13,431 nt of DNA from DASZZZ01 sp036260375 (GTDB taxonomy: Bacteria; Actinomycetota; CADDZG01; WHSQ01). The stretch lies in NCBI GenBank assembly GCA_036260375.1, contig DASZZZ010000004.1:1-13431 (forward strand), in the 5' to 3' direction. The number at the start of each line of letters is the position of its first letter. Within the stretch, counting starts at the first letter, position 1. A program made the translations under genes and the position numbers. The notes beneath the pieces are model-generated. The model saw only the letters and a list, made by a program, of their open reading frames with translations. It did not search any database and was not told the origin of the DNA. Of the stretch, positions 12,573 through 13,431 are shown in pieces.

Positions 12573-13431
12573 ATGCGCCGTGCTTTCGTCGTTGCCGCGG
12601 CGGCAGCCGTCGTGTTCGTGCTCGGCGCAGGCGTTGCCGTGGCGAGGGAGTTCTCGTTGCCGGCCGCCCACGTCGAGGCCCGCGTGCTGCCCGACGGATC
12701 GATCCGCGTCACCGAGCACATCACGTACAGCTTCACCGGCCGGTTCAGGGGCGGGTTCCGCGAGATCCCGCTGCGGGACGGCGAGCTCCTCGTCGACCCG
12801 GCCGTGTCCGAGGACGGCGTCTCCTACCGGCCCGGTGCGCCGGCGGACATAGGGAGCGAGGGGGAACCCGGGACGTTCGGCACGACCGCCGTCGACGGCG
12901 GCGTCCGGATCCTGTGGCACTACGCAGCCGCGGACGAGACGAGGTCGTTCACCGTCGCCTACACGCTCACCGGCGTCGCGGAGGCGTGGGACGACGTGGT
13001 CGACGTGTACCTGCAGCTGTGGGGCGACGAATGGGACGTCGAGCTCGGACGTCTCACCGGCGACGTCACCCTGCCGCGCCCGGCCCCCGGGACCGTGCGC
13101 GTGTGGGGACACGCGGCCGGCGTCGACGGAGGGACCGAGCTGCGCGAGGACGGCCGCGGAGCGTCGGTCCTCGCAGAGAACGTCCCGCCGGGGCAGTTCG
13201 TCGAGGTCCGCCTCGTGTTCCCGCGCGCGCTGTTGACGTCGACCGCGGGGGCCGAGGTGCGCAGCGGCACCGCGCTCGACCGGATCCTCGCAGAGGAGGC
13301 CGCGCTGGCCGCCGGCGAGGCCGCGGCGCGGCGCCGCGCACGGTGGATCCGGTCGAACGTGGCGTGGCTCGTCCCCCTCACGGCCGTCTTCGCGTTCGCC
13401 CCCGCCGGGCTGGTCGCACTGTGGGTCTACC
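12573..13431 (+). CDS. DUF2207 membrane protein, C-terminus cut by window edge
   Basis: Open from ATG 12573 to the right edge (286 codons visible). It begins with a signal peptide (MRR, then an Ala/Val-rich hydrophobic stretch to about residue 24, likely cut near VAVA-R). Next comes the extracytoplasmic DUF2207 domain, recognisable by VEARVLPDGSIRVTEHITYSF followed by GGFREIPLRDG near 50-65 and LWHYAAADETRSFTVAYTLTG near 112-132. After an Ala/Arg-rich stretch (RILAEEAALAAGEAAARRRARW), a membrane helix starts near residue 264 (AWLVPLTAVFAFAPAGLVALWVY) and runs off the window. Members usually have a long cytoplasmic or second-membrane tail after this; the function is unknown. GGAGG at 12557-12561 is 11 nt before the ATG, slightly long spacing. 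The ATG is supported by the signal peptide that follows at once. It diverges from the phosphodiesterase operon. Confidence 0.85.
   Translation, partial: MRRAFVVAAAAAVVFVLGAGVAVAREFSLPAAHVEARVLPDGSIRVTEHITYSFTGRFRGGFREIPLRDGELLVDPAVSEDGVSYRPGAPADIGSEGEPGTFGTTAVDGGVRILWHYAAADETRSFTVAYTLTGVAEAWDDVVDVYLQLWGDEWDVELGRLTGDVTLPRPAPGTVRVWGHAAGVDGGTELREDGRGASVLAENVPPGQFVEVRLVFPRALLTSTAGAEVRSGTALDRILAEEAALAAGEAAARRRARWIRSNVAWLVPLTAVFAFAPAGLVALWVY

Noticed and set aside
1..13431. CRISPR arrays, tRNA/rRNA genes, insertion sequences, phage genes
   Set aside because: I looked for regular repeat-spacer patterns, cloverleaf-like segments, terminal inverted repeats and transposase or integrase motifs and saw none.

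Overview
The window is very GC-rich with strongly GC-biased third codon positions. It holds a mycoredoxin-like glutaredoxin, a DUF2342 protein of the family linked to coenzyme F420, a luciferase-like F420-type oxidoreductase, and several start codons with a TAnnnT box about 7 nt upstream (leaderless style). Together these point to an actinobacterium. A deep lineage such as Thermoleophilia is my best guess from protein style, but the sequence alone does not prove it. It reads as an ordinary chromosomal region: no rRNA, tRNA, CRISPR, transposase or phage gene was seen. Genes are packed tightly and no stretch above about 150 bases lacks a gene.

Layout, left to right. (a) A sugar-nucleotide epimerase/dehydratase running off the left edge (-) diverges from a DUF2342 'zinc metalloprotease' whose metal site is degenerate (+). 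(b) A minus-strand sulfur/redox operon: mrx1 (mycoredoxin), a rhodanese-MoeB fusion, and a YfcE-type phosphoesterase. (c) A divergent zinc alcohol dehydrogenase (+), ending 4 nt from the stop of a stand-alone response regulator (-). (d) Upstream of that regulator, an HD-GYP c-di-GMP phosphodiesterase (-) whose reading frame extends through an excisionase-like HTH to a probable CTG start. (e) An LLM oxidoreductase and a TatA-like protein with a zinc-ribbon tail (-), coupled by an ATGA overlap. (f) A minus-strand operon: type I phosphodiesterase, malyl-CoA-lyase-like CitE family protein (TTG start), acyl-CoA dehydrogenase (GTGA overlap). (g) A divergent DUF2207 membrane protein (+) cut by the right edge.

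Most unusual observation: the MoeB gene has an in-frame TGA exactly where the family has its conserved crossover-loop cysteine (PPELAP-S/T-C). The remaining 81 codons continue in the same frame with intact family motifs, including the second zinc CxxC. A stem-loop whose apical loop begins 21 nt after the UGA resembles a bacterial SECIS. This makes a selenocysteine-containing MoeB/E1 enzyme a serious hypothesis, against a Cys-to-stop point mutation or a base-call error. Second in interest is the HTH-GAF-HD-GYP protein, with repeat and inverted-repeat elements just ahead of its proposed start.

How the genes may work together: mrx1 and rhodanese-MoeB form a thiol/persulfide relay feeding a ubiquitin-like sulfur carrier (molybdopterin or related). 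The response regulator and HD-GYP protein form a signalling pair. The malyl-CoA lyase-like protein and acyl-CoA dehydrogenase act on CoA thioesters. The remaining links are inferred from proximity only.
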